From Albifimbria verrucaria (lineage: Eukaryota; Ascomycota; Sordariomycetes; Hypocreales; Stachybotryaceae), in contig JAHREC010000013.1 of the NCBI GenBank assembly GCA_020081605.1, positions 4,216,001-4,280,000 on the forward strand: DNA of 64,000 nt, given 5' to 3'. The notes below the pieces were generated by a model. That model had not been told where the DNA came from, did no database searches, and was given only the letters and a program-made list of their open reading frames with translations. The translations under genes and the position numbers were made by a program. Each line of letters begins with the position of its first letter. Position 1 is the stretch's first letter. Shown here one piece after another: positions 46,130 to 57,402 of this stretch.

Positions 46130-46807
46130 ATGTCGCTGCACTGTAAGTTTCGCCCTTGTCGACTTCTGTCCCCCCTCCTCCGAAAAAGCTAGACAGAGAG
46201 GGGAAGCAATTGACGCTGCACTCACCAATTGAGCTCGCATTCGCAGCATTCGGAGGCGGAACACGGATGAGCTTGAAATCATCGAGTCCCAACTGACACG
46301 GCTTTCTCATAGACCTTCCTCCCGTTAAGCCCTCGGCTATTGCCCTCGGCCTGGCCTTCAACCAGGGCGTTGAGCTCGCCGTCCTGGCCCCTGTTTTCGG
46401 CCAGACCTACCACCGCTACAAGCTGGCCAACACCCAGGAGGAGTTCATCAAGTCCAAGGAGACCACCAATGCCGCCATCGCTTGGGGCACCTCCTTCCTG
46501 GGCTCTGGTCTCCAGAGCTACGGTGTCGCCGCCCTCATCAACGCCACTGGCACCCTGAGCTACAAGGGCGCTGCCTACCTCGGTGGTCTTATCTTCGCTG
46601 CTACCTCTGCTCCTGCCGTAAGTAACTCCGTGCCATGAAGTTGCACGCATCGTACTAACAATCGTCCCGCAGTTCATTACTCAGCTGTTCACCGAGAAGC
46701 GCCCCGTTGACACCGTCGGTGTCGGTATCGCCGCCAAGCTGGTCGAGACTATTGGTCTGTCTCTGGTCCTGACGTGGTGGGGTACCCGCACCAACCCCTT
46801 CTCTTAG
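46130..46807 (+). CDS. Small multi-pass membrane protein, DUF1761-like
   Basis: The spliced product is 150 aa, encoded by exons 46130-46142 (13 nt), 46313-46617 and 46673-46807, with introns of 170 and 55 nt. It starts MSLHYLPPVKPSAIALGLAF. Several hydrophobic helices follow (PSAIALGLAFNQGVELAVL, LGSGLQSYGVAALIN, AYLGGLIFAATSAP, ETIGLSLVLTWWG), so it is likely a four-helix membrane protein. The layout resembles fungal DUF1761 proteins, whose function is unknown to me. The reading frame is intact. The 13-nt first exon is supported by an in-phase GTAAGT donor. Confidence 0.7.
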
Positions 46808-47314
46808 AGGAAGGCTTGTAGCTGAATGAGCTTGGCTCAATATCCTAAGGCAACGCAAAGTATGCCTTGTGTGTCATTAGAAAGGGGATACCCGTCGTGA
46901 GAATGGATATCAGATCTCGCAACACCATAATGGGGTTACCAGTCATACTATGTAACTTACCTACGTAAAGTCAATTGACTAATAGTGTTCATATCTTGTC
47001 CCACTGCTTCTTGTGCAATGTTTTCACTGTGTGCCAGCGTTACCGGCTTAAAAATGCGCCATGCCTTTATCTGCCACGACTCGGATCAAATAGAGACTGC
47101 TCATTTACGACTGCCATTTGGGCCTTGCTATTGTCCAAATATTTTTCCATTCATAATGCATACCTGAACGCCGCCATAACCGGTTGGCCGTTGTGGAGAC
47201 CAATGCCACTGGTAAATGTTACACCCAGACAGTAAACCACGCCAATCACCACACAACGTCCTGCCAGACCATCACTAAGCCTATTTCTCAACCAGATAGA
47301 CCTGCCTTAACCTT
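46808..47314. other. Convergent intergenic region
   Basis: About 0.5 kb between converging stops. No gene seen. Confidence 0.55.
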
Positions 47315-48131
47315 CTAAGCTTTCGATTCTCCCTGGGTCCAGACCGCTTGCTTGGCGTACTCCTTCTGCATGTACTTGGCAAGCGACGAGTAAGTCTCGC
47401 TGTAAGCCTCACCATCGTCCTCGCCGTCCTTGTCCTCCTTCTTGTCCTTGGGGTCCTTGGCCTTGGGGTCGCGCTTCTCCATGATCATGACGACGCTGGT
47501 TGGGCGCTTGGTCTTGGCGGCGGCACCGAGCTCGGCTCGCGACGAGACAAAGATGAAGGGGACGTTGTGGTCCTCACAGAGCACGGGGATGTGCGAGATG
47601 ACATCCATGGGGAGATGTCGCCGGCGATGATGACCAGGCCGGGGAAGGAGGTGTAGCCGGGAGCGGAGGGAGGGGACTTGCGCAGGGCCTTGACGACCTC
47701 CTTGACACCACGCTTCAGGGTGTTGTTCTTGGCGGCTGTGGGGACAGGTTAGCTATTGTACAAGCACGCGAGCGACGGGACGGTGATGATTGCTGAGGTT
47801 AAGCGGCGGTACGTACCCTTCCTGATGGTCTTGTAGACCTTCTTGGTGCCCTTCTCATCTGCCAGCGGCACGGCAAAGGAACGACAGTGCGCTCGAGCGG
47901 CTGCTCGTCGCCGGCAGGCTTGTCAACCTCCATGTCCTCGTCGTCCTTGGCCTTCACAGGCTGGGCGCTCTGAGCGGCGGCATCATGCTGAAGCTTCTCC
48001 TCGAGAGCAGCGGCAAGCTTGTCCTTCTTATCCTTCTTATCTTTCTTGTCCTTCTTGTCCTTCTTGACGCCGGACTCGTCGCTGCGCTTCTTATCCTTCT
48101 TGTCCTTCTTGTCGGGCTTCTCGGCGGCCAT
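47315..48131 (-). CDS. NHP2: H/ACA snoRNP subunit Nhp2 (L7Ae family)
   Basis: Nhp2 is a core protein of H/ACA ribonucleoproteins that guide rRNA pseudouridylation. The L7Ae domain is clear: RGVKEVVKALRKS, LVIIAGDISPMDVISHIPVL and VPFIFVSSRAELG. The N-terminal 45 residues are nearly all Lys/Asp (KKDKKDKKDKK) and the tail is again KDPKDKKEDKDGEDD. That extension makes it 245 aa, longer than yeast Nhp2, and probably serves nucleolar targeting or RNA contact. The intron is 47736-47816. Single bases are missing near 47876 and 47610. Confidence 0.9.
48018..48114. repeat. Lys/Asp-coding short tandem repeats in NHP2
   Basis: TCCTTCTTG/TATCCTTCT-type nonamers repeat along the + strand and encode KKD units on the minus strand. 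Confidence 0.75.
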
Positions 48132-48776
48132 TGCTGCGGTGTCGCTTCGAGTGAGCGAGTGCTGAAATATCAATTGGGTATATTTCAAGTGGGATTTAAC
48201 CGCACGGTTCTCCTGGTGCAATTTCTAGGAAATTTGCGAGGAGATGAAGGAGTTGAATTGGGTTGGTTGGGTGATCCGTCGGTCAGTTCCACAGACACCC
48301 TCTGAATTTTTTCTGCAAAACCACACCCAAACTTTTTCTTGGTGGAGGGAGCTTTTCCAAAATTTTCGGCGCCTGGTACTGCCGGTTCCGTGGTACGGAC
48401 TCGACTCACGTGACCTCAAAATTCATAGCACGCGAAAATCGACATGGCAGAACTGAGCCGAGGGATATTGGCTTGGTTACGATGATAAATGACATAAAAA
48501 ATGGATAAAAATAAGATTTGAGCTCATGATGAGTACGAGTAATCTTTAGATATAACTGTCATTATTTATGATACAACGTAAGGGCACATGGTGGCCGGCA
48601 AGGCATCTGCATTTGGCAAGGAGAGCCAAGCGGAACACATCATACAATGCAATCAAAGACGTGATAAAACATAATTGGTAGTGCGAAAGAGGTCTATTGC
48701 TTCCCCAGATCAAGTGTTTGATGTACAATGGGTCCGTAAGGACCACCTAAACCAACATGCGTTCCCCATTGCGCTT
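48132..48776. other. Intergenic region NHP2 upstream / QCR8 downstream
   Basis: About 0.65 kb between two minus-strand genes. It holds the NHP2 promoter and the QCR8 3' UTR. No gene seen. Confidence 0.55.
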
Positions 48777-49554
48777 CTATTCTTCGCTGCCAACCTCGGC
48801 ACGGCCAGCCTTGGAGTTGAGGTACTCGTTCCTGCGGAGCCTGGTTAGCAAGCAAATCAATTGTAGAAATCGGTTGTTGGCGGCCATACTTCTCAGTAGC
48901 CCAGTTCAGCAGGTAGTAACCCAGGATGACGGGGGCAGCCAGTAGCCGAGCTGAGCCCTGGTGCGGCGGAAGGTGTTGAAGACGGCATCGTGGCCAACGC
49001 CAGCGAGAACGTTCTGACGGTTGGCAGAGATACCCCAGTGGATGATACCCTTCTGCTTGGTACCGCCTATGGACCAGTTAGTATTCAAGTATCGAAGTCG
49101 TGCGTTCGCGCGCTGTCTGGCGTGTCTCGCGGTCCGACTGCAGCATCTCCTCGTCCGTTGAGTGACTCAATGAGTTGTGCAGGCCAGCCTTCGCCTTCTT
49201 TCAGGAATCGAAGTCCACATTTCGCCTTAGTTGTCGTGAACGCGGTTCATCGTCTTGCGCTGACAAAGATATTCCACTCGGTACCAACTAGGCCATCCAT
49301 CTCGAATCGTAAAAAAGGCACTCACCAAAGTTGCCCCAGTCACCAAGCCAGCTGCGCAATATCAATTAGCATCTTTAAACATCCATAAAGGGCCAGCAGC
49401 CGGTGCGAGGGCCCCGAGGTGATGCCATTCCCAACCGCGGGAAAAGCCGCACCTCGAGCCTCGCTACCCGGCTCACGAGAGGCTGTACGTACTTGCCAAC
49501 CTTCCAATTGGGGCCGCCGCCGCCAGAGCTTCGGAGAATCTGTGTCGGTCGCAT
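48777..49554 (-). CDS. QCR8: Cytochrome b-c1 complex subunit 8 (complex III)
   Basis: QCR8 (UQCRQ) is a single-helix subunit of ubiquinol-cytochrome c reductase bound to cytochrome b. Four exons (49554-49493, 49351-49326, 49066-48890, 48831-48777) are split by introns of 141, 259 and 58 nt. The protein begins MRPTQILRSSGGGGPNWKVG, continues WLGDWGNFGGTKQKGIIHWG, then HDAVFNTFRRTRAQLGYWLP and VILGYYLLNWATEKNEYLNS, and ends GRAEVGSEE. One base is missing in the C run near 48932. The total is then exactly 107 codons including stop. It diverges from PHB1 across 326 bp. Confidence 0.92.
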
Positions 49555-49880
49555 CGTTGCTGTGTTGAGGTGGGTTTTCGAGTCGTTGTAGGGGCGCTCG
49601 GTACAGTGAAGTGACGGGGTGGAAAAGGTCAGGATTTCTCGGAATGAAAGACGTACCACATCGGAGACACAGTGCACCCGCCCCAGCCGAGCTTTCCCGA
49701 AGGGTACTAGCGCCACCCAGCTGTCCCAAAACTTCAGACTCCTCTCTACCGTTACCTTAGAGTAGTGTATAGGCGTGCTGTAGCTCTACGACTCGACGAT
49801 CTCTCACCCCGTCATCCTTCCAGCTCTTCCGGCACCCGCACCGAAGAAGCCCCCGCAACTTGACCGTCGACGCCTTCACA
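49555..49880. promoter_or_regulatory. Divergent promoter between QCR8 and PHB1
   Basis: Only 326 bp separate the start codons of two mitochondrial inner-membrane protein genes. Both must be driven from this interval, so a shared bidirectional promoter is likely. Specific factor sites cannot be named with confidence. Confidence 0.6.
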
Positions 49881-50781
49881 ATGGCGAACATCGCAAGGGC
49901 CCTGAACTTTGCGTACCGCATGGCCGTCCCGGTCACTGCCGGCGCTTTCATTGCCAGCCAGTCCATCTACGACGTCAAGGGCGGGACAAGAGCCGTCATC
50001 TTCGACCGACTGACCGGTGTCAAGGAGGATGTTAGCAAGGAGGGCACGCACTTCTTGGTTCCCTGGCTGCAGAAGGCCATCCACTTCGACGTCCGTACCA
50101 AGCCCAGGAACATCGCCACGACGACCGGTAGCAAGGATTTGCAGATGGTCAGCTTGACGCTGCGAGTGCTGCACCGACCCAACGTTGAGGCTCTGCCTAA
50201 GATCTACCAGGTAAGCCCTTGAGCACCCGAGCCCGGCGTTCCGTGGAAGAGAAAAGTCCTAACGAGTTGTCCAGAACCTCGGTGTCGACTACGACGAGAG
50301 AGTCCTGCCCTCCATCGGCAACGAAGTCCTTAAGGCCATCGTTGCCCAGTTTGACGCCGCTGAGCTGATCACCCAGCGTGAGACTGTCTCCCAGCGTATC
50401 CGCAACGATCTGACCCTCCGCGCCGCCGAATTCAACATCGCCCTCGAGGATGTTTCCATCACCCATATGACCTTCGGCCGTGAGTTCACCAAGGCCGTTG
50501 AGCAGAAGCAGATCGCCCAGCAAGACGCCGAGCGTGCGCGCTTCATCGTCGAGAAGGCCGAGCAGGAGCGTCAGGCCAGCGTCATCCGCGCCGAGGGTGA
50601 AGCCGAGAGTGCCGAGACTATTAGCAAGGCCATCGCCAAGGCTGGTGACGGCCTCGTGCAGATCCGAAAGATCGAGGCCAGCAGGGAGATCGCGCAGACG
50701 CTTTCGGGCAACCCCAACGTGTCGTATCTACCGAGCGGCAAGCAGGGTGGACAACTATTGCTCAATGTTGGTCGAGGCTGA
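49881..50781 (+). CDS. PHB1: Prohibitin-1, mitochondrial inner-membrane scaffold
   Basis: Prohibitin-1 forms ring complexes with prohibitin-2 in the inner membrane, stabilising new respiratory subunits and regulating the m-AAA protease. The 278-aa protein is intact. It has an N-terminal hydrophobic anchor ([15 protein letters not shown]), an SPFH/band 7 domain ([20 protein letters not shown], then [20 protein letters not shown]) and a C-terminal coiled coil ([20 protein letters not shown]). The ending [19 protein letters not shown] is typical. The single intron, 50211-50274, follows PKIYQ. The absence of any frame break makes it a useful contrast with its neighbours. Confidence 0.96.
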
Positions 50782-51241
50782 GCTAGAAGTGTAATGGGTG
50801 ATTCGAAATGGGATTTGTAAGAAAGATTTGGACTCCCCGCTTAATGCTGGTGACGGCATGTATATCCATGAGATGGCTGTGTATTACTACATGAGAACTA
50901 TAAAAGGAGTTTGCCATATACATCTCTTAAGAATAGAGACTCTCTGTTGGCGTCCTCTCACTTGTGCTGAGCGTGTAATGCATTTGTGAAGCGTGAATGG
51001 GAAATCATTGTTTAAAGCATAGGAAGTTTCGGACGAATCTCCTCATGTTCTTAGTCTTGGCTGTTAATCCCTTGAGTAAATCTCTCGATTTGAGTTGAGC
51101 ATCAAACTCATAAAGCTAGCTGTCGCATTTGGAGATATGCTAATGGATAGAGCACCTCTGCTTAGCAGAGCCCGATGGCACCTATAGTTTCCAGTATTTA
51201 TACAGTTGGCCAAGCCTAGTAGAACCCCTTATAGCAAAATA
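50782..51241. other. Convergent intergenic region PHB1 / REX3
   Basis: About 0.46 kb. The string at 51140-51165 (CTAATGGATAGAGCAC) resembles a tRNA D-arm, but no T-arm or acceptor stem follows. Otherwise 3' UTR sequence. Confidence 0.55.
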
Positions 51242-53194
51242 TCAAGATTCTAGGAAAGCCTCTGTCAGCTTCCCTGTGCTCTCGTTTCCTTGCCCTGGAG
51301 GCGGCGTGATCTCGCCATCCACAACCTTCCAGCCCTGCAGTTGCATGCTCTTCCACTCATCCATGATCTTCAGTCTTACCAGCTCACCCGCTGCCCTTGC
51401 GTCCTCAGCCGAATCGTGCCCGACTACATTCGGTCCTGTCTCCTGTTGAATCTTCCGGTTCAAATGCGTGCTCATGAGGTGCTTCAGGCCATAGCGATAT
51501 GGCAGGCCAAGCTTGTGCTTGAAGAGTAGAACCGTATCTACCAAGGTCGGGTGCACTATTCGCACAGCATTGAGATCGTTTTCTAAGCCGTGGCCGATCA
51601 AGGGTGTTGTGGGAGATATCAATGAGAAAAGCAGATCTCGTGCAACCTCTGGGGAAGAGACGATTTTCAGTTTCTTCTTAGAAGACCGAAGCTCGCCATC
51701 CTCACTACCTGCACCAGCAGTGTTATCTTTCGTAACTGGCCACGGATCATCGGCAGACCATGGTTCAGCCTGAGCCATATCTTCTGGCCAAACTCCTGAA
51801 AACCTAGAGTTAAGGTCTAGAATCTCCCCAACCGGATGTACCAAAACGTCGAGCAGCTCTTGTCCAGTAGGCCACGACGTTGCCGTCAGTCGAACAAGCT
51901 CAAGACCATGGACAGTATAGCACATCTCACAATCGAAGCAAACTGCCCTGTCTGCCGGTGCAAGTGGGTTCTCGGGGTTTCTGCAAAGTTGAGGAGAAGT
52001 GCCAGTCGCTTGGCATCCGTGACTTTGTAGACATGATGGTCGTGAGCGAAACAACCAGCAGACTCGCCAACTTCCTGGTTACAGCACAAATACCGTTTAG
52101 GTACCCTGGCCTTATCACCTGGTGTCTTTAACGGAACGTAAGTTTTACCCCAATGAAAGTTGCACTTCCCTTGAGACGTGAGCGCTCCGTCTTCTTCTCG
52201 ACGTCCCGGAAAGACTTGGAATCGTTGTTGGCAGCGGTCGCACTTCTCCCAACCCTTGGACATTTCTAATCCTTGACGGGCTTTCTCTATGTCCTCTTCT
52301 GATGGCACATTCGGCACGTATCCGTGTTTAGTAAGGTCATCGATGGGTGTTAGAATGCGGCTAAGAAGCTGAACCTCTTGGGTTCGATCAAGTCCGGTTT
52401 CGATCTTCTTAGGCTCGTCCGACGCATCTTCCCGCGGCGCTTCTTATTAGCCGCTTGGATCTCTTTGGACCTTTCTTCCTTCCACTGCGCAACTCCCATA
52501 CGCTTGTATTGCATGACCTTGTTCTTCATTACGTTGGCATAGACAGCTGCCTTTTCGATGGCGAGCTTCTGCTCCTCATCAAGAGCTCGCACGATCAGAT
52601 CTTGTGCTGTGAGAAGTAGTTTCTGCTCTTCGTTGTTGGCATCTTTCTTGAGCTCCGTATTGAGACGTGTGAACTCTTGATGAAGTAATTTTAGTAGTTT
52701 AAACCGCGTCTCATGACTAGCCGGCGAACTCTTAAGCAGCCGAGGGTTCAGAGTCTCGGGCTTAGTTTTCTTCACACCTTGTGGTTGAGTTGGGATGGAT
52801 CGCGAAGCTGCGCTTGCCTTAGACTGAGCTGGTGATGCAGTTGATGAAAGAGAAGGCCGGCTGACAGAGCCAGTGGCTGGTCTGCGCAAGGGAGGAGGCG
52901 ATACTGTTCGAGTGGCAGTATGCAGCTTGCTTTGGACCTTGCCGACAGCTTCTTTACCTTCTCCAGCTCTGGATGGAGCATGGTTCTCCTGTGGAACTGT
53001 ATCGAGCTTCACCCTTTTTCGAGGGACGTCAGGTATCTCCGAGGTGGGTGGCTTCGCAGCAGCGTGGTTCAAAGCCGACTCGACCGGCGGCGTGGTGATA
53101 GTGGGTTTTTGTCCTTTTCATGGCCAAAGATGCATTGAAATGCGGTGCAGTTATCGCCCGCAGGGCAAGGAATGTGCTTGAGTGCGAGACTCAT
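51242..53194 (-). CDS. REX3: RNA exonuclease 3, DEDDh family with N-terminal CCCH finger
   Basis: Rex3 is a 3'-5' exoribonuclease of the Rex1/Rex3 group that trims RNase MRP RNA and other small RNAs. Corrected length is 651 aa, with no intron. The N-terminus has a C-x5-C-x4-C-x3-H zinc finger (CPAGDNCTAFQCIFGHEKDK). A disordered linker and a Lys-rich helix follow. Next is a Cys/His-rich segment (KCDRCQQRF..CNFHWG..RYLCCNQE). The C-terminal nuclease has ExoI CFDCEMCYT, ExoII LIGHGLENDLNAVRIVHPT, and ExoIII with His/Asp in VVGHDSAEDARAAGEL. Single bases are missing near 53104, 52432 and 51975. The true start at 53194 is visible only after the first is restored. Confidence 0.92.
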
Positions 53195-54473
53195 GGTTGC
53201 ACAAGTTGCAGGTGAAGGCGTAAACCCTCAAATGGCTGTATAGGGGCTGTGTGTGAGGTGCCGTCATGAGATAGCACTGTGAGAATGGAAGGCTGCTGAC
53301 GGTGCATAGATCAAGTGGCGGGGGTTTGACAAAGAAGATAGCAGTGAGAACCCGAATTAAGAGATGGCAAAGAACCCCCAAAGTATGTTAACGCCTGCCC
53401 TTGCAAATCAATGATGTGGTTGCAACATTTTTTTCGTGTTCAGTGATGAGGAAAGGTGAGGTGGTGTTCAGTGTCAGAATAGTCAATCTCTGGCTTGCAT
53501 AACTCCCTTAGGTGCACTGACAACTGGAGCTTGTTAGTGGCCCCAACATGACACAAAAGGTGCACAAGTTTGTGCTCAGTTGACGTCCCCAGAAACCAAG
53601 GAAATAGATTGGAATGTTTCATTGCAAAAACACGTGCATGGTTATTCTACAAGAATATGCATTTGGTTTGAGAATGTCAAGATTCGCAAAGACTTATCAT
53701 ATCGTATGCCTGCATGAGATTCAATGGCCGTGGTGCAGCTATGGGAGGGCGTTGGTAACGGGAGGTTGGTAAACAATGAGAGCATCGGAGCAAAATAGCT
53801 TGATTCTGAAAATTCAATAAACAACACGTGGTAAATTAAAGAAATAAATAAATTATGAGTCAATTTGGTTCAGAGACGCGTGAGTTGTAACTCTTAGTTG
53901 TTTGTTGATGTATAGGTATCGAGATACCAGGTAGTGCTTATGGATAGTGCGCCCCTTGACTACCACGGAGTAGAGTGAGCTGGACAGAGGTGCTCGTGGG
54001 TTGCCTATAAGGATCTGCCTTGGGCAGTTACAGGTACCTAGTATCCGTAGACCCGTATACCTAGATGCTGTAATATTACAACACACCCTCCCAATACTAT
54101 GCCGCCATAGCTCGATGGTGGCACTGCGCCTCTTTGGTCGTCATCGTCGATGAGTAAGATTAGATAGATGACCGCATCGTCTGCCACGTCCAACGCCCAT
54201 TCCGCTAGGCTCCTTCTTTTACGTGGAGTTCATTAGCCTGCGCAAGATTTGGACACCCCGTGCTTTAGCGGGAACAGCCGACTCTTAGGCCCCTCTACCG
54301 CCCCAGCAGTAAGGCATCCCCTGACGTACATAGTACACACCCCACGGCCCCATTCAATATCTTGGGGCCCACGCGCGCATCATCCCCAACGACTTTCTAG
54401 AATTTCTTCACCAAAAACACTCGTTAGCTGGCGTCTCTGCCCACCGGCCCTCGGCCTTCACATTGTCGCTGTA
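53195..54473. other. Divergent intergenic region REX3 / DUF676 lipase
   Basis: About 1.3 kb. 53640-53870 is A/T-rich. GGTACC/CCTAG words occur at 54031-54064. I see no gene. Confidence 0.5.
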
Positions 54474-55838
54474 ATGGACCAAGCTACCGGCGGCAGCCTC
54501 AAGGCTAATCATCTTTGCGTTCTTGTCCACGGTCTATGGGGCAATCCTAAGCACCTCTCCAATGTCGCAAAAGCGTTGCGCGCCCGCTACTCGCCCGACG
54601 AACTCTACCTGTTGCTCGCGAGGCGCAACAGTGGTAGCTTCACCTACGATGGCATCGAGCGTGGGGGTGAGCGCGTGTGCGCCGAGATAGAAGAGGAGAT
54701 GCGGCTGATCGAGCAACGTGGCGGGAAGATCCAGAAGCTCAGCATTGTTGGCTACTCGCTGGGCGGATTGGTCTCTCGCCATGCCGTTGGCTTGTTGAAT
54801 GCCAGGAGTCTTGGACAGAGTGCAATGCATGGTACCGTTTGACTGCCCTGAACCTTCAGGCCCAATGTGACTCACCGTAAAGTAGAACTTCGCGACATTT
54901 GCCAGTCCTCACCTCGGCGTGCGAACGCCACTCAAGGGTTGGCACAATCACATATGGAATGTCCTCGGCGCGAGAACCTTGTCCATGTCCGGTCGCCAAC
55001 TATTCACAATTGACAACTTCCGAAACACTGGCAAGCCTCTGCTGTCCGTCCTGGCCGATCCAAACTCCATCTTCATGAACGGACTGCGCAAGTTCAAGCG
55101 CCACACCCTGTATACCAATATTGTCAACGATCGATCGGCGGTGTATTACACCACTGGCATTGCCAAAACCGACCCCTATCGTGACATGGACCAACTCAAG
55201 GTCAACTTCCTCAAGGGCCGAGAGGGTGTCATTTTGGATCCCACGAACCCATACGTTCCTCGTCCCAAGGTTGCCGAACCCACGTCGGTCTCGTCTATGA
55301 CTCGAACTGGTATGCTTTGGGCAAAGCGTGGGCCCTTTCTGGCAGCAGTGGCCCTAGTGATTCCTCTGGGAGTTGCCACATATCTGCTCAACTCCGTTGT
55401 ACAGACTATTCGTAGCTCAAGCCGCATCAAGCTGCACGAAGCTGGACGCGGGGCCTCAAGGTGGAAGAATACCGTATGCCTCCCCTGATGACTGAGATTC
55501 GAGAAGAGGTTGAGCATGCGTACGAGACGCTCAACAGCTCGCAGAACCAAGCTTACCTCGCAGCTGGCGACGACGATGTCCAACTGAATGCGGAAGATCG
55601 TCAGACAATGGCGCGAGAGAGAAGGATGTCAACACCGGGTCAACCAACACTGGCCCTGTCCGCGCATCAATTTGACATGATTCGGTCACTAGATACTTTG
55701 AATTGGAGAAAGTATCCAGTTTGGATACAACACAATCCGCACAGCCACGCCGCCATTATAGTACGTATGGACAGGAAGACGTTTGACGAGGGCTGGGTCG
55801 TCCTCGATCACTTTGCTAACGATGAATTTTTGGGATAA
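54474..55838 (+). CDS. DUF676 serine esterase/lipase (Lpl1/Rog1 group)
   Basis: This alpha/beta-hydrolase of the DUF676 family has HLCVLVHGLWGNPKHLSNVA (oxyanion region), nucleophile elbow KLSIVGYSLGGLVSRHAVGL (GxSxG) and FASPHLGVRTPLKGWHNH. Probable catalytic His lies in the C-terminal AHQFDMIRSL or WVVLDHFAN segment. A hydrophobic stretch (GPFLAAVALVIPLGVATYLL) near residue 270 may anchor it to a membrane or lipid droplet. Yeast relatives are lipid-droplet phospholipases; the substrate here is inferred. The intron is 54832-54885. Base losses lie near 54805 (two) and 55451 (one). Corrected length is 437 aa. The open frame before 54474 has no conserved content. Confidence 0.87.
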
Positions 55839-56697
55839 ACGGAACATAGAGCATACAGCAATTATCCACGATTGACCCTGTACATAGCTAGACACGAAGT
55901 GTACGTTAGGATTGTAGTTTATTATGTTGTGTAGGCTGGGCATGAAAAGAAGCATTCGAGGCTTTAGGAGATTTAGATATAGAGGCAGCATTCGGTTACG
56001 GCGGGGATAACTACCTTAGGTAAAACTAACCATTGAAGACATTGGTAGTTCAAATACACACACTGATGAGGTGGAACTCCTCCTTGGTACCCGTGCGTCG
56101 AAACCACACCATGGCGGATGATGAGGGAAGACTACTCATGCCACGATGACATCGCGTTGCATCAATACATGCAGCCAGAGCCAGCGTCATGCGAATATCT
56201 GACCACCAAATCCCCGATCAATCCAATGGCGCCGCCGGGCTGCCATCAGAACCGTTTCACGTGTCAGGACGGAGTCCAAGTCACGTGGTTGCACCAGCTC
56301 TATGATGGATTTCCCGCCTTTGAGCGCGTGTGGCCAATCAGGGGTCGTCTCGTGACTGGGGTGGCAGGATAGCGATTAGCTGCACAGCTTCGCCAGCCAG
56401 CCAAATCCGCTCCTCCAGATTCTTCTTACCCGTCGCTTTCCCCCATTAAACTGTGCGATCCTCTGCACGAGTTCCATCCCCTTCGCCCCTTCTCTTTTCC
56501 TCCCTCGCAGCCCGCCCTCATCTGCGACCATTTGTATGAACACCTATTGCTTTTCGTTTCTATCGGCAAGCTCAGACAACACCGCCTGAGGTTAACCCCG
56601 GATCCTTTATCCATGGTCTATTCCGCTGCGCCCGAATAAGCTGGTTTTCATCTGGTACACATCGAGACGCACGCAGCACAACCTCCCAATTGTAAAG
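55839..56697. other. Intergenic region lipase to PRELI protein
   Basis: About 0.86 kb between two plus-strand genes, ending in a CT-rich leader. No gene seen. Confidence 0.55.
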
Positions 56698-57402
56698 ATG
56701 GTTCTTACACACACTACAAACCACACCTACTCTCACCCATTTCCTACCGTAACCCTCGCCTACTTCCTCCGTTACTATTCACCGCGCCTCAATCCATTCG
56801 CCACCCACGTCCTTAGCACCGACACCATCTCCAGTCATGTCGACCCGGTCACGCAGCGTCTTCACACGACGCGCATTCACCTGAAGAAGAGTCGAATGCC
56901 GACCGCCGTCTACAAGCTGCTTCCTAGCAGCATCACCGCTGGTGGTGAGGGTCCTGGAGGAGAAAAGGCATCATACGTTCTCGAAACGAGCGTCGTTGAT
57001 ATCAAGGAGGGATGGATGAAGACGGAGAGCAGGAACCTAAACTACGCTGGTGTGCTCTCTGTTGTTGAACAGCAAGAATTCCAGCTGCCCGGCGACAAAG
57101 AACGCAGGGCTGCCAATGAGACGGATGTGACAACGAGCGTCGTCTTCAAATCGAGGCTCGGAGAGAAGATTCGAGGAAAGATTGGCCAAGCTCAAGAGGA
57201 TGGCTGGCTGTCTGGTGTGATGGGTGGTTGGGGTGCCAAGGGTATTCAACGAAGCATTGAAAGCCTTGCATCCACCAAGACTCAGGCACAGCTTGGAAAG
57301 AGTCGCGATGGTATGCGTCTCGTTCTGGAGCGAATTGGCAACCTCGGTGTGATTGGGGTGCTTGAGAGCCTTCGCAAGGAACGACAGGCCTACAATGTTT
57401 GA
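56698..57402 (+). CDS. PRELI/MSF1 family intermembrane phospholipid transfer protein
   Basis: PRELI/Ups proteins shuttle phosphatidic acid or phosphatidylserine across the mitochondrial intermembrane space, in complex with Mdm35. The 234-aa ORF is intact and intronless. It shows the MSF1 domain: NHTYSHPFPTVTLAYFLRYY at the N-terminus, STDTISSHVDPVTQRLHTTR, and HLKKSRMPTAVYKLLPS. The C-terminal third (GWGAKGIQRSIESLASTKTQ, then MRLVLERIGNLG) is helical. Whether it is the Ups1, Ups2 or Ups3 orthologue cannot be settled here; length favours none strongly. Confidence 0.88.
   Translation: MVLTHTTNHTYSHPFPTVTLAYFLRYYSPRLNPFATHVLSTDTISSHVDPVTQRLHTTRIHLKKSRMPTAVYKLLPSSITAGGEGPGGEKASYVLETSVVDIKEGWMKTESRNLNYAGVLSVVEQQEFQLPGDKERRAANETDVTTSVVFKSRLGEKIRGKIGQAQEDGWLSGVMGGWGAKGIQRSIESLASTKTQAQLGKSRDGMRLVLERIGNLGVIGVLESLRKERQAYNV

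Noticed and set aside
51135..51195. tRNA-like D-arm string CTAATGGATAGAGCAC
   Set aside because: No T-arm, no pairing acceptor stem and the apparent anticodon loop lacks U33.
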